From the NCBI GenBank assembly GCA_022695795.1, contig MU404061.1, positions 1 to 64,000 of the forward strand: a DNA stretch of 64,000 bases. Direction: 5' to 3'. This document shows, one piece after another, positions 10,657 through 22,845 of this stretch (the stretch's first letter is position 1; each line of letters starts with the position of its first letter). The position numbers were made by a program, and so were the translations under genes. Source of the stretch: Biscogniauxia marginata (taxonomy: Eukaryota > Ascomycota > Sordariomycetes > Xylariales > Xylariaceae). The notes under the pieces were generated by a model. The model was given only the letters and a program-made list of their open reading frames with translations, was not told the DNA's origin and made no database searches.

Positions 10657-12658
10657 TAATTTAAGCATGTCCCAGGCTTACGGACTAGTTATGTATCAGT
10701 CTCTAATCAGAAACCCCTTGAGAAACCCCTCTTTGTGCGACCCCATCTTCGACTTGACCATGCCTCGGTCAACCCCCTTTGTTACAGGGTGGTCAATATG
10801 CATGCTTCTAGTCCTCGAGTGCTTATTCTTGAGCCATAATTAGTTTACGACTAATTCCGGGTTGTCTTGTCTTCCTCCTGGGCGTATTGTACGTTCCGGC
10901 TTGTGAAATTTACTGGAAACTAACTCTATATAGACTATTAATAGTCTTAATAGGACTATCTTCTATATTACGCCTATTAATAAGCCCCTATTATATACGC
11001 TTTCTACTATCCTTGCCATTGCCCTACATAATAACGCGTTTAATGTATCAAGCTTATCAGATATATCTAGTATATTCATATCAAAACTGCCCTGATTCAA
11101 ACGATCCGCTCCACTCCGGTTGAAGGCCTCAAAGCTAAAGATCCTCATCTTTTGCCAGTAATACAGGGCGACACTCTCTGGAGTAGAGGCAATATTATAC
11201 TGTTGAAATACAGGTTATGAGGTTGCTTAATTAGGTGAGAAGCCATCTGAAGAGAGTGTGGGAGGACCTGTTCTTATATACATGACGGCTGCGGTGACCC
11301 TGTACCTGTACATAACAGCTACCCTCTTGACACCTATTTCATCATATACTCCAAGCTAAGGGGTAATGTGAGCCAGCAGGAGTCTTAATTCAGGCCACGA
11401 AAAAACAAGTAGATGCCTATGTTCGCTAATAGAGGCGCCACGAATGCTGCTAACAGTACGTCTTGGCTTTCTACTCATCGAAGATAGCTGATAACGCCCG
11501 CATATACATTCCCACGTCTTCCCAACTCTTTCTGACGGTATATCCTCACTCCAGGAGACCCACTCGACTCTATCCGAGACCAGATGATGCATTATGATCA
11601 TTAATTTGTTGTATTTCACTATGCCTACTTAAACGAGATTACTGACTTTGTGTAAGGGTACGTATATTACTTGTTGTTGCGCTGGAGAGGGAAAGCTACT
11701 CTCCAGGCCCACTGTCCATAGTACTATATAAATGCTAAAGCACGGGCGACATGTCCGTGACACTTTGATTTCCTGAATGCTTTTCGCGAGGGAAGACATA
11801 GAAAGCCAGCTCTTCCAGCTGTTTATATTTATCCCCCCCCCTCTTATGCTTTCTCCATACTCACTTTTCTTAGCCGGGGCCGGAAGGCCGTGAGAGCATT
11901 CATATCGGTCTATGCAAGTACTGTCACACGGACTGATACCTGTAGGCACCGCCAAGGCTAGTTGGTCATGCGCTTGAAGGCTATTGGAGATAGATACTAG
12001 GGTTAGATTCAATGGTGCCAACGTGCATATGATGCGAGATGTATCAGGAAGCAGACTGTGGATACATAGGCAGCAGAGCTCCTGGAGGACCTCATTAGAG
12101 AACTTAGACTCTAAAGTCCCTTGAGACTAAAGAGAATTATTAGTTGAATTTGAGCTACAGTTCCAAGTCCAGAAGCCCTTGTCACAAGTGCTGTGTCAGT
12201 ATTCCTTATACCGTGCCTGTACCTAGTATACTTGATTTTGGTCCGCTTGCAGAACTAATCCCCTATGCATGCAACCCTCTCTGAACTGTAGATAGCTAAG
12301 TGCCATCAGGGCATGAAAGGGCTATTTGAGTTTGGATTATAGACAACTGTAGGAGTCCTTTCTGGTAGCTTTATCGAGCCAGTCTTTTCTAGGCACAGTA
12401 CGTGGCATGTATATGGAAGGCATGTTATCTAAAAGCCGCTGAATAATTAGGGCTAAACACGATAATAATGAACATTAACAGATTTGGTCACTTAAAGTTC
12501 CTATAAATCCTAATTCTAGACAGCAAGGTTAAACAACAAGGTTAGCCGCGACCACAGAAAAGAATGCAAGGGAAAAGTTATCAAGGTCTAACAAGATGAC
12601 TCAGTTGGCATCAGACTTTTCATGCTATGAGCTCGCGCGAACATGAAAGAATGGCCTA

Positions 12659-12659
<1 letters not shown>
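10657..12659. other. Repeat-like intergenic DNA with a decayed frame
   Basis: A minus-strand frame at 11148-10963 (MNILDISDKLDTLNALLCR and RIVESVYNRGLLIGVI) continues in another frame as EDSPIKTINSLYRVS, which reads like a worn repeat-encoded protein. I cannot name its family. A 130-codon minus frame at 12021-11629 has no recognisable motif. No intact gene was found. Confidence 0.4.

Positions 12660-12684
<25 letters not shown>
12660..12684. repeat. CA dinucleotide microsatellite
   Basis: An uninterrupted run of about 12 CA units upstream of the F-box gene. Confidence 0.9.
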
Positions 12685-12691
<7 letters not shown>

Positions 12692-12819
12692 ACTATATAC
12701 ATAGCACATGTGTACAAGTTGAAATTTGAACCTTCAGCAGTCCATAAAGGTTGTCATCTTAGACTTCTATCCGGCAGGTAAGAGGCACTCTTCAGAGATG
12801 TATGATCTTCCTTGATCGC

Positions 12820-12828
12820 TATATAAAA
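12820..12828 (+). promoter_or_regulatory. TATA box of the F-box gene
   Basis: TATATAAAA lies 72-80 bases upstream of the chosen ATG at 12900, a usual distance for a fungal TATA element. This supports the start and suggests a regulated promoter. Confidence 0.5.
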
Positions 12829-12899
12829 CAACCCTCGGCCCCTTTTGACGCCAGTTTTTGTGTCTGTTGCCTGCTGTTTCTTCTTCTCAACGTCGCAGA

Positions 12900-14472
12900 A
12901 TGAAAACCCGCAGCCAAAAAAGGGCAGAAGCCTTAGTATGGATATCTTTACCCGCAGAGATTCGCCTCATGGTCTTGGAGACAATCGCATACCAGAAATA
13001 CCCTGGCTGGGCTTCTCTTGCGTCTGTGTGCAGAGAATGGCAGCACGTCTTAGAGAAGGTCAATTTCTACAAGATAAAGCTGCGACCATCTTGTCTCGAC
13101 GATTTCGAACAGATCGTTTCACTGCAAAAGAGAGGGCTTGTTCACCATATCTGTCTCAATGTCGAATTACCGCGATACACGTCCACGTGTTGCTCAAAAC
13201 GACGTTCGCCATCAGTAAAGATCAGCTCTATCGTCAGCGATGGGATATGGAAACTTTTTTCCATTCTCAGCACTTGGGGACCCGCGAATAACTTGGCATT
13301 GGAGATCAATGTGTACTCTCCTAGCGACTGAGAACATTGGTTCAAGAACATATACCTGTCCTCCGATGATGTTGAGCATGATAAGGACGCAATGCCGGAT
13401 GCGTGGGGGACTAGAATTATGTTCGATGACCTGCAGCATGGCTGGATACATGGCCGACAAGTTAAAGCTCCTCCAAGATCAGCTATGCTACGACTCTTCC
13501 GACCTATCGAGTTAACTTTCCGCGAAATGTTGCCTCGAGTTAAAGCAGTCACCTGCCTCATCATCCGTCGACAACTTCGGCGTCGTATTTCTCGATCGGG
13601 ATTGGGCCTGCTACTCAGCAGATTTGACCGTCTAGAGCATATATCCTATGAGCCGTGGGCGCCATATGAAGCTGCGAACAAAGAATTTCATAAACAAGGT
13701 ACGCACCCACGCCTGTAGCAGAAATTATGAATTTCATCTTCTCACCATGTTAAATAACATCCTGGTCATCCACCGCTGATGCTTAGAGATAGGTCTTTCT
13801 TTTACAATGAGAGATTATCTTCCGGATACTCTCAACAGCTTAATAGTATTTGAGGACTCATACAAATTCTATGATCCGTTTCTAAAGCAGCCAGCCCGTA
13901 TTCCCTGGTTCAATTTGGTTGATCCAAGCGAAGGGCTCGGTGCGGTTTTCGCATCTAAAAGTCTTGACTTACAACACCTTGCTATCTCCTTCATGATCAA
14001 TGCCGAAGAACTCTTTCGACACTGTCAGTCGACGTGGAGCTGGTCACATCTGCAGTCTCTGGCGCTCACATCGCAGCTCCTGCAGGACGGCTGGGAAAAG
14101 CGCAAGCAGATTGAGACTATGTTATGCCGAGCCAGTGACCTTGTACAGAAGATGCCCAAGATACACACATTCGTGCTTTGGAATGGTGGAAAGGCACATG
14201 CCTGTGCGTTCATATATCGTATAGGCAGAGACAGTGCCTCGGTCACTTGGCGCGGAACGTGGCATCTCAAGTTGAGTCCTCTTGTTGTCAAGTCATGGCA
14301 ACTCGCTGCCTCGAAGCTGCCTTCTCCTGAACTTCAGCTGAAGCAGGAGTGCATTCGAGGGGTCATAAAATCTCACGGAGATGCAATCTATCATCTAGAA
14401 CTGCCCTGCCAAGTCATTGATCCTGCGTCACTTTGGCAGATCCGGAGGGAAGGATGCAGCTTAGCGCAGTAA
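12900..14472 (+). pseudogene. F-box protein with one in-frame TGA
   Basis: Exons 12900-13698 and 13787-14472 encode 494 codons if the TGA at 13329-13331 is read through. The intron 13699-13786 has a GTACGC donor and TTAG acceptor and keeps phase. The amino end has an F-box (SLPAEIRLMVLETIA, then WASLASVCREWQHVLE), which in other proteins binds Skp1 in SCF ubiquitin ligases. The body resembles a large fungal F-box family (DYLPDTLNSLIVFEDS, HLQSLALTSQLL). Coding similarity continues in the same frame directly after the TGA (EHWFKNIYLSSDD), so the stop is a point mutation, not a gene end. A CGA-to-TGA change would fit C-to-T mutation. No credible intron removes it. The gene is either freshly inactivated, a read-through case or a sequence error. 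Confidence 0.75.
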
Positions 14473-15005
14473 TAACATTATATTCCATCCAGTCTCCTTT
14501 GTAACGTGGTACTCATTGTCAAGAAGGTTTTTGGTCGATGTTCACCAACCGTGCTTCAGCTGCACCCGCAGAAAGAGATTCTCTCCACGCTCTCCTTCTT
14601 CTCTTATTACTGTCCGCGTTCGATGTAAGTTCGACGTCAACATGTAAAATGTAAAAAGAGTATATGCCTATATAATTAATTTCTAATTTTTAATATTATA
14701 AAATTAGAAATTAAAAAAACTATTATATAAATATATATTAAAATTAATTATAAATAAATTATTAGTAAAATTTTTATATATTTATTAATTTTTAATAAAA
14801 TATTAATTAATTAATTAATAAATCAACTAACTAAATTCTAAACCCTGTACGTATGAGGTGCATCGTTATCGATAAGATTCAATGCGTTGCACTGCACCCT
14901 CATTTCGTCACAGCTTGAAAGTTCCCACAGCGGAATAGCAGCGGGAAAAGTAAAGTGACCTAGCGACGAAGGACGGGACTGACTGCATCTGCCCCTCTAC
15001 CTAGA
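14473..15005. other. AT-rich spacer with a long hairpin
   Basis: The stretch 14640-14830 is almost entirely A/T. It contains the perfect 14-bp inverted repeat TAATTTCTAATTTT at 14677-14690 and 14700-14713 with a nine-base loop. It looks like a mutated repeat relic. The last 150 bases are the NIF3 gene leader. Confidence 0.6.
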
Positions 15006-16452
15006 ATGCCAATGTCCACATCTCGACGGCTCGACTTGTTATCATCACTATCAAGAGCTCCATCTTCGAAGTTGTTCTTCTCCCGCGAGCAGCCTTCCTC
15101 CTTCCACACAACGGTGAGCAGTAGATTGGGCGTTGGTGTTCGACATTGTCACATCAATCATCGTCTCGCACCCAAACTCACTTCAAGCACCATTACCACC
15201 ACCACCATCGGTAGTACTCCAACAGTGCGCCGGTCCCAACCACGGAACCCCGGAGACGACAATAAGAGAATACTTCTGCAGCACGCAGGCCCGGGTATTC
15301 AGTCAAGAACTGTAACCACCATGGCGGCAGCACCCGCTTCGTTCATCGACGCGGTGGTGAAGGCTATGCGAAAACTGTGAGCACGCATCTATCTGTCTCG
15401 GCAGAAGTTTTGCGTAGATCATGATTTACTGATATATACCCATGATGACTAGATTCCCAGAGGAGCTGGCGGATAGCGCATGGGATAACACGGGATGTGA
15501 GAGAGATGCCACTTCATTTCGAATTCACCAGTTGTATACATGGGAGTCCTGACAAACAATGTGCATCTAGTACTGCTCGAAGAAGCACCGTCGTTCTCAT
15601 CCAGACCCGAGAGCGGATTGCCGCCTACGGTTCTCCTCACAAACGACCTGACAGCAGACGTGGTGAGTGAGGCCCTTGATGAGGGGGCAAGGATGATTAT
15701 TTGCTATCGTATGTTCATTTTACCTTCCCCGCCCCGATAAGGATATCGCTCTGATGGCTTTCCAATGACTTTCCAATGTAGATCCGGTCATCTTCAGGGG
15801 GTTGAAGTCCCTGACTACGAAAGACCCAATGCAGACGCAACTCCTCAGACTCATAGCCGCTGGAATCTCTGTTTACTGTCCCCATACGGCAATGGATGCT
15901 GCCAGCGGCGGCTTGAATGACTGGTTGTGCGACATCCTTCTAGCTGGTGACGCTCAAGTGCAGCGGACTGTCGTGCAACAGATTTCGCGACCTCTGCCTG
16001 AAGGGCACCAAGGAACCGGATACGGACGAACAGTTGAACTGAGCAACAGCATCACGTTGAATACTTTGCTGAAGCGACTCTCCGCGGGCATTGGAAACCA
16101 GCGCCATATAATGGTAGCTAGTCCCCCTTCAGTAAAGGACTATGTGGAGAATCAGAGCATTAGTAAGATCGCCGTCTGCGCAGGCTCCGGCGCCGACATC
16201 CTCAAGAACACAGATGCCCACGTTTTGGTGACAGGCGAGATGGCCCACCACTATGCCCTTCGGCACATCCAACTCGGCCAGACTGTCGTCACCGTGTTCC
16301 ATAGCAACTCGGAGCGCAAATACTTGGAGCAGAGATTGAAGCCGATGCTTGAGGTCCAGTTGGAAACAACAAAATACGGCAACGCCCGGGTGCTCGTAAG
16401 CAAGGTTGACCGTGACCCTTTCAAGGTAATCGATGTCCATGACCTGGAGTAA
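15006..16452 (+). CDS. NIF3: NIF3-family protein (GTP cyclohydrolase I type 2/NIF3)
   Basis: Four exons, 15006-15376, 15453-15496, 15571-15708 and 15782-16452, give 407 aa, with all introns 73-76 bp. NIF3 landmarks are present in order: WDNTGLLLE, the metal-ligand block CYHPVIFRGLKSL, CPHTAMDAASGGLNDWL, and the C-terminal GEMAHHYALR with FHSNSERKYLE. The family forms toroidal metal-binding oligomers, and its biochemical role in fungi is unsettled. The first 105 residues are rich in Ser, Arg and Thr with no acidic start and look like a mitochondrial presequence. A second ATG at 15321 (MAAAPASFIDAVV) matches the usual family start, so a cytosolic form from the inner start is possible. The gene converges on VPS51 with 250 bases between stops. 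Confidence 0.9.
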
Positions 16453-16702
16453 GAGTTTGACAGAGGAAGGGACTGGTACTGTGTTGTCGTTCAGCGCGGA
16501 CAGAGATGTAGCTAGAACACTTATCTAAAGCGACCGGCGTATCAAGCTATTACTCCGAGCTGCAAAGCCATCCCGAATGGCACTCTTTGGGAATTCCGGC
16601 CCATGATCTAGGGAGATGTACTAGGACTAACCGCCCTCGGGGGATGATTGATGCCTGGTCTTGCAGGGGGCTATCAAATGATGATAGAATCTTGAAAGGA
16701 AA

Positions 16703-17756
16703 TCAATCTTCATCATTCCCATTGTCGAGATCTCGCCAATTGCCCTTGCTTGGCTCTCCTCGAAGTGCCGCATCGCCATCTTCTATGCAGGCGTCTACAT
16801 CGGTGCCACCCAGACCTTGCTCCTTCCAAGTTAGGAGAAGCTTCCGCGGCATCATCCAAGCTTGTCTTGCATCTTCTAGTCGCCCTTCGCTCACGAGCAC
16901 CCGTATCTTATCTGGTGCGTCGAGAGCCTCGAGGGCTAGTTGTTTGGTCTGCAACCTCCTCTGGGAGGCTTCCTCCGCTGCTTGCTTGGACGCATCGGGC
17001 GGCGGAACAGCTTTCCGTAACGACTCTCGTATTGCTGAAGCCTGGGAGTATATTTGTGCGATTGCCGGATCGAGCGTCGATGCCATCGGGTTCAGCGGGT
17101 CCATGTTCGTTCGCATCTGGTACTAGTCAGCTACCATGATCTCCCAACGCCGTAGAAAAGGAAGGTAGCCAGCCAGCTAGCTTCAAGATATTTAGAATGG
17201 AAGAGCGAAGCAGAACACCAACCTTCCGTATAGTCTCGGTGGCCGTAATCAACTTGCTGTAGTTATCATAAACCAACGCCTTCTTCTCGGCGTCCAGCGC
17301 CCTCGTCTCGCCCAGCACGCGCGTGTACAGCCGCAGCAGCTCCTCCATGCCGTTCTCGGCAAGGGCCTTCTTGACGAAGGCCTCGGCGTCGAAGCTCTCC
17401 TTGTCCATCTCGCTCGGGGGCACCTCCGAGTACTCGTGCGCGCCCGTCTCGCCCATCGGGTCCGTCACCTCGACGGACGGCGGCGTGGCCGTGCCAGCAG
17501 CCGAGGACACCTTCCGGAGGTTGTAGTACTCGCGCAGGGCGGCGCGGTTACGCTTCGGGTTCGGGTTCGGGTTCGCGGCGGCATTGTTATTGTTGTTGGT
17601 ATTGTTGTTGGCGTTGCTGCTCGTGCCGGGGTTCGGCGAGACGGGCGAGCGGGCGCTGTCGAGGCTGGGGCGGGTCGAGGACGTCGGCGTCGCCTGCGAG
17701 TTGATACGTCGGGGGAAAGGCGCCCCTGGATCGCGGGGGGATGCTATCGTCGACAT
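16703..17756 (-). CDS. VPS51: Vacuolar protein sorting-associated protein 51 (GARP subunit)
   Basis: Exons 17756-17223 and 17122-16703 (intron of 100 bp, GTTGGT donor, GACTAG acceptor) encode 317 aa. After a disordered Ser/Pro/Asn-rich leader with an Asn run (residues about 50-60), the Vps51/Vps67 signature spans about residues 120-185: FDAEAFVKKAL, ELLRLYTRVLGETRALD, KKALVYDNYSKLITATETI. The tail is mostly helical and charged. Vps51 is a small subunit shared by GARP and EARP tethers and links retrograde vesicles to the trans-Golgi SNARE Tlg1. The length is normal for fungi. The gene is head to head with RMI1. Confidence 0.92.
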
Positions 17757-18213
17757 GACGCTGCCGGGTTCTTATCGTGATTTTTTTGTGTATTGGGATG
17801 CTATAGAAATACTATTTCGAGTTGGAAAGTTGTGAAGGGCGTTGATGATGTAGACGGAAAGTTGACAGCATTCGAGCTTGCTTAAATCTTGATGCAGCTC
17901 TCCCGTCCTAATTGCCTACCTAAGCCTGCATGTACGCTAAGTGGGCCTAGGTACATGTCTACCTAGGTAGGTACTTGGTAGTGTACATGGTACCGTGGCG
18001 CCAGCTATCAAAAGCTCACTAAAGGCACCTAACCGAATAGGTGCATACTTCCATGTGAGTACACAATTGCCAAAACTGAAACTCTACCAGGTACAATGGA
18101 TATACTAGGTATGCTAGAATATTCACACAGTCTAATTCGGTACCTTCACCTCTTCCTTTAAACTATCTAGATTCTAGTAGAGCCATGCATGCCATCGACT
18201 ATCCCATCCAGCA
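17757..18213. promoter_or_regulatory. Shared VPS51/RMI1 upstream region
   Basis: The two genes diverge from this 457-bp stretch, which must carry both promoters. It contains CCTA/TAGG tracts (CTACCTAGGTAGGTAC near 17960) but no clear TATA element. Confidence 0.5.
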
Positions 18214-18981
18214 ATGAACTTAGCAACACAAATCCGCTCTGGTCTCCAGAACCAGGGCCTTCCTAGCATCGCGTTAACATGGATTCAGAGTGCCATGCCA
18301 ACCCGAAATCCACTGCCTCCTTTGCCCGCGCTGATGGCCACCGTGAAGACACGCTTCCTGGCGACTGATCTGACCCACCCGGGCCTTCTGGAGGCACCAG
18401 CCCCTTCATTCCCGACTAATATAAGCAATTTAGAGGCTAAGCAGACAAGCCTCACACATGACATTCTCGTTCAAGTTCTCGACATCGACAACCTGTCCAA
18501 GAGTAAATGGGAGCAGGTCGAGGAGCTCGAGGCCATCGCCCGGGGCGAGCAAACTAGAGGAAGGGAAATCATCCGTCTCCCGACGGGGAACGAGGATGAG
18601 GATGGCATTGGCGATACTCAGTCAGTTGCTAGCGAAAGACCGCCTGCTCCGGGGAGAGGCGGCGGCGGTTCCGCCGCCGCCAACGCCAATGTCAACGGTG
18701 CATCCAAGTCCTCCACGCACCGCCTAGTGCTGCAGGATTGCAAGGGCCAGAAAGCGTACGGGCTCGAGCTCAGGCGCATCGAGAAGATCGGGATCGGCAC
18801 CCTCAACATCGGCGAGAAGCTGTTGCTGAAGCGTGGGGCCACGGTTGCGCGCGGCATGGTCCTGCTCGATCCCACGAACTGTGTCGTCCTGGGTGGTAAA
18901 GTCGAGGCGTGGCAGAGGGCCTGGACGGAGGGGCGTCTCGCAAGGCTGCGCGAAGCTGTGGGTGCGGAAAGTCGCAATTGA
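18214..18981 (+). CDS. RMI1: RecQ-mediated genome instability protein 1
   Basis: Single exon, 255 aa. Family features run in order: the N-terminal helical segment (LPSIALTWIQSAM), the RMI1 OB-fold start (LEAKQTSLTHDILVQVLDIDNLSKSKWEQVEELEAIARGE, shown here as a description of residues about 78-118), an acidic and Gly/Ala-rich loop, and the OB-fold end (HRLVLQDCKGQKAYGLELR, IGIGTLNIGEKLLLK, GMVLLDPTNCVVLGG). With Sgs1/BLM helicase and topoisomerase III, Rmi1 dissolves double Holliday junctions and limits crossing over. The gene is intronless, of normal fungal length, and shares its promoter region with VPS51. Confidence 0.92.
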   Translation: MNLATQIRSGLQNQGLPSIALTWIQSAMPTRNPLPPLPALMATVKTRFLATDLTHPGLLEAPAPSFPTNISNLEAKQTSLTHDILVQVLDIDNLSKSKWEQVEELEAIARGEQTRGREIIRLPTGNEDEDGIGDTQSVASERPPAPGRGGGGSAAANANVNGASKSSTHRLVLQDCKGQKAYGLELRRIEKIGIGTLNIGEKLLLKRGATVARGMVLLDPTNCVVLGGKVEAWQRAWTEGRLARLREAVGAESRN

Positions 18982-19987
18982 GCCGTCAGACTTTTACCAA
19001 ACCGTCCCATGGCGCGTCTGAGCAGCAGGTTCATAAGTCCAAAAGCAATGGCCTTCCGAGACAACTCTAGCCAGCCGGAATCGATGGGATGTTCAAAGAT
19101 ACATTGACAGTGCCAACCATCAACACCAACTACTAGACTCGTGATCTGGCATTGTGCCATTAACAGTGTATAGGATGCCCGGGCTCAATAAGGGATAACC
19201 CAGGGTTATGTTTAATAAGGAGATTATGGTTCACCAAGCTCCTTTCAGCCTATCTCAAACATCTCTACAGAGGGCAAAATCTTCATCAACTATCATGATA
19301 TCGAATTCCACAAGCCGGTGGTAGTCATTCGTGAGTTAACAGTACTGCCGTATACTCCATACTAAGCTACTTCCCACATCTTCTCCGGCAGGCCAGGAAA
19401 TTCGATTTAAAAGTCGCTCTCTAAATGCCAACAGTAGTTTTTGAAAACGCCATCGAAAATAAAAAACACCCCAAACGATGCGGTCGAAAATATCCACGAT
19501 ACTGATATATTTGATATTCTTTCCACCCATGTTGATCTCAACTTGAACTGACTTACGCCGGTTTTCTCTGACATTAATTCAGGATCTTTCCAGGGGTAAA
19601 AGCAAGATCGCGGCGTCCCCCCTGAAGTCCTGTGGCTTGGATTTAGTGGGACCACACCCAACTCAAAATACTTTAGGTACTGATTTGGCATCACACATTC
19701 ACACAGAACCCTGCGGCCGACGAATCCATTTCATTTTCATCACCCTCTTTCATCCTAAATTTATAACGTCACATCGAACATATGACACTGCTACTCATTT
19801 TATGGCGAATCGAACCGCACAGAAGCACCCATCACCTTACGGGAAGCAGTTGTGCCTAACGACATTTTCAGCTAAGCCACCGATTTACGCGTCGAACCCC
19901 AACCAGGTGTTCAAGCCAATGGCATGATATGTTTCTGACATATGACCTTGATCATTCAACTTTACTGACGTTAGCCATAAAAAGACT
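18982..19987. other. Intergenic, nothing recognised
   Basis: This is the RMI1 3' region and the upstream region of the glycosidase-like gene. A minus frame at 19694-19407 has no recognisable motif. A near-palindrome, GATAACCCAGGGTTATG, lies at 19193-19209. Confidence 0.5.
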
Positions 19988-22845
19988 ATGCCTTTTATAA
20001 GGAAGTCTTCTGTCCTCACCAAGATTCCCATTCTTGGTCACATTCTTCGATGGGACAGCGATGATCGACAGACGGCCGATGATGGCCAAGGTCTGTTAGA
20101 AGATGATCCATTGAGCATCCCACTAGAGGATAACGGGCAGCCAGGTCGCGATTATACTGCTCAAAGGCGTACTTTAAGTAGAAACACTGTCTGGGCACAT
20201 TTCAAGATATTGGTCTTTGATGGTCTTCGACGAAATATTCCTTGCCAGCTCACGATAGCTGTGGCAGTGATACTACTAGTAGTGTATCTATGGACCAGAC
20301 CAGACCTCTCTTCAGTTTATGATGGACTTCTCCCTTGTGGAAATTCAAGGTATTCGGTCAATACTGTAAGTAATAGCCTCGGCGTGGATCAAGATTGTCT
20401 CTAACTATCGTAGCATACGTGCTATAACGGCAACTTTCTCTGTCCTGTCGTCGAAAAGCAGCGCACCCTGAGGTGCAGCAACAGCTGTTATCTGCCACAG
20501 AATTTCTCGTAAGGTTTCCCTTAAGACAATATCTGGCTTTACTGATGGACTCTAGCTGTAATGATGGCATACTTGAGGAGAATAATAGTCCAGACTCCGC
20601 CATAAAACGTCCCCCGGAAGGCAGCAACAACGTCACGTGTCCCTCGAGCTACCTGCATCTGAGTGATCCACCATATCAGAATTACTTCATTTCTGACTGC
20701 GGTAGCACAAGTCAAGTCGTTGTCACTAGTCCGACGGTGGACGGTGATCTAGAGCTCATCAGCCCAAGGCTCCTTGTAAGAAACCACACCAAAACCTCTC
20801 TGGTGGGTTTTTACAATGAATTGTTTAAGCTAATGCATCTACTTCTCTAAGATTGCATGGCCAGCTGGCAATAGCGGCATCGCCACCTATTTCGCTCCCA
20901 AAAATGGCGTTGACGGGTCCCTTGTTATATCGCTTGAAAGCTCGTCTGGAACTAATCGAACTCTGGGCACGCTCGCCAGTGGTGTGACAGGTATCCTATC
21001 CCTAAATTCATCTGCAGTGCTTGACCTAGCAATTTTAGGGAGCATCCGGACTATTCGCGACTATGTTGAAGGACCTGGTACCCTCGTGCCAATGATTCAG
21101 GACGCTGTCAAAATCCAACAACTAGATGGTGGTGGTATCCAACTCAATCGTCTATGGCTAGACGAAACAACAGAAATGTTTCTCACTTTCCAGAGCACCG
21201 GTGGAAATCAAATAACTATTCAGAATGGTCGTCCGCTTTTCAAAAAAGGCAGCTACGTATTCAAGGCCTGGTACAATTACCCACAACTTCGTCAGTTGAA
21301 TGCCGCGGAAGTACTCAACCCTGCATCTCAGGGATTGATCACCCAAAACAAAGATGACACGGAATCACTTGCATTCTTCTCATATACATCCAAGGTATTA
21401 GCTGGAGGTTGGAAATTCCTCACGTACTTCGGGCGTGATAGTCTGATCTCGCTACTTCTCCTGGAGCCGATCCTCAGCGAAGGTGAAGATGGAGTTATCG
21501 AGGCTATCATTGGTGCAGCTATCGAACGAATCGATGCGGGCGACGGGAGCGTGTGCCATGAAGAAATAATCGGTGACTATGCAACTTATATGAATGAACA
21601 GCAGGGGAAACACAGTACAGAACCACAATGTGACTATAAGATGGTTGATACCGACTTCTTTCTTCTTATTGTCATGGATAGATACCTAGTAAATTCAGCT
21701 ACCGGCCGCAGTAGGCGCAACTCCTTTCTAGCGAAGCATGCATCGGTTCTTCGATCCAATGAGGGCCTAACTTACGACAAATTGGCTTCAACTACGGCAG
21801 AGAAGATTATGCGGCTCACTTCGGCCTTCGAGAAATCTCCTGTGAGACAAAACATGATCCACCTGAAGCAGGGTCAGACAGTTGGACAGTGGCGCGATAG
21901 CAGCCAAGGTCTAGGCGGCGGTCGCATCCCATACGATGTGAACACGGCATTGGTGCCAGCCGCACTCCAGGCTATCGCGTCGATGTCTAGTAATGGTTTT
22001 TTCGCTTCCCATCTTGATTGGGCCGAGACTGCCAGCAAGCGGGCAATGTTCTGGGAAGAACATTCGCTCCCTTTCTTTGAGGTCACTATCCCTACCGACG
22101 AAGCTGAGGATCTTGTCAAGAGCTATATAGACCAAAGCGGTTTGTTTAGCATAGTCGGGGAGGCTAAACCGACCTCACCGGTCACGTTCCACGGCCTAGC
22201 ACTTGAAGGGAAAAATGAGCAGTCCATCGTGAAAGTCATGAACACTGACGACTGTTTCCGACTCTATCTTCTGAACGCCACTAACCAAACCCAGCTCTCG
22301 GCGTTTCTTTCCCAAGCAGCAGACAATGTTTTACGGCCCTTTCCCCTTGGCCTTTCAACATCGGTGGGATTGCTCGTCGCGAATCCTACATATGCTGGTG
22401 ACTCAGCAGACATAAGAGACTTCACTACTAGTTCGTATCATGGCACAGTCGTTTGGAGTTGGCAGCTCGCGATGATGGCTGCCGGGTTAGAGAGACAGCT
22501 AGGAAGGTGTAATGACGAACAGCTGGCATTCTGTGCTGACAACGAGTTGTATGGGCGTGTAGTCGAAGCGTACAGTCATCTTTGGGACCTCATTAATCAA
22601 AATCGTGATCACCTAAGCAGTGAGGTGTGGAGCTGGATTCCTAAAGACGGAGGGTTCCAATACACACCTTTAGGAGCCCTTCCGTCACCAAAGGGACAGG
22701 GCCCAGTCGGTAGGTCATCACTCGGCACTCTGAGAGGACAAAAACTGATGTAATTACAGAGAGCGATATCAGACAACTTTGGAGCCTAGCTTTCTTAGCG
22801 GTGAAGAAGAATGTTGCGTACGATTTAGGCAGCCCACCCCGGTAA
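19988..22845 (+). CDS. Type II membrane, six-hairpin glycosidase-like protein
   Basis: Five exons, 19988-20365, 20414-20508, 20556-20775, 20852-22709 and 22760-22845, give 878 aa with clean GT-AG introns of 47-76 bp. A cytosolic amino end of about 85 residues is followed by one transmembrane anchor (LTIAVAVILLVVYLW), then a Cys-containing lumenal/extracellular region with several N-glycosylation sequons (NNV and others). The large C-terminal part has an alpha/alpha-barrel character with GGWKFLTYFGRDSLISLLLL, VDTDFFLLIVMDRYL, VGQWRDSSQGLGGGRIPYDV and SYHGTVVWSWQLAMMAAGLE, as in glycogen-debranching/GH63-type six-hairpin glycosidases. Acidic candidates include the GRDSL Asp and the RDS Asp. The substrate is unknown; a cell-wall or secretory-pathway glucan or glycan is plausible by anchoring. 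Confidence 0.75.

Noticed and set aside
13309..13344. A 36-bp intron removing the TGA in the F-box gene
   Set aside because: It is too short for the intron sizes seen here and would remove conserved coding sequence.
17436..17780. Plus-strand frame opposite VPS51
   Set aside because: A shadow of the GC-rich VPS51 amino end with no motif.
18618..19160. Minus frame opposite RMI1
   Set aside because: It is antisense to a well-supported RMI1 gene, with no recognisable domain.
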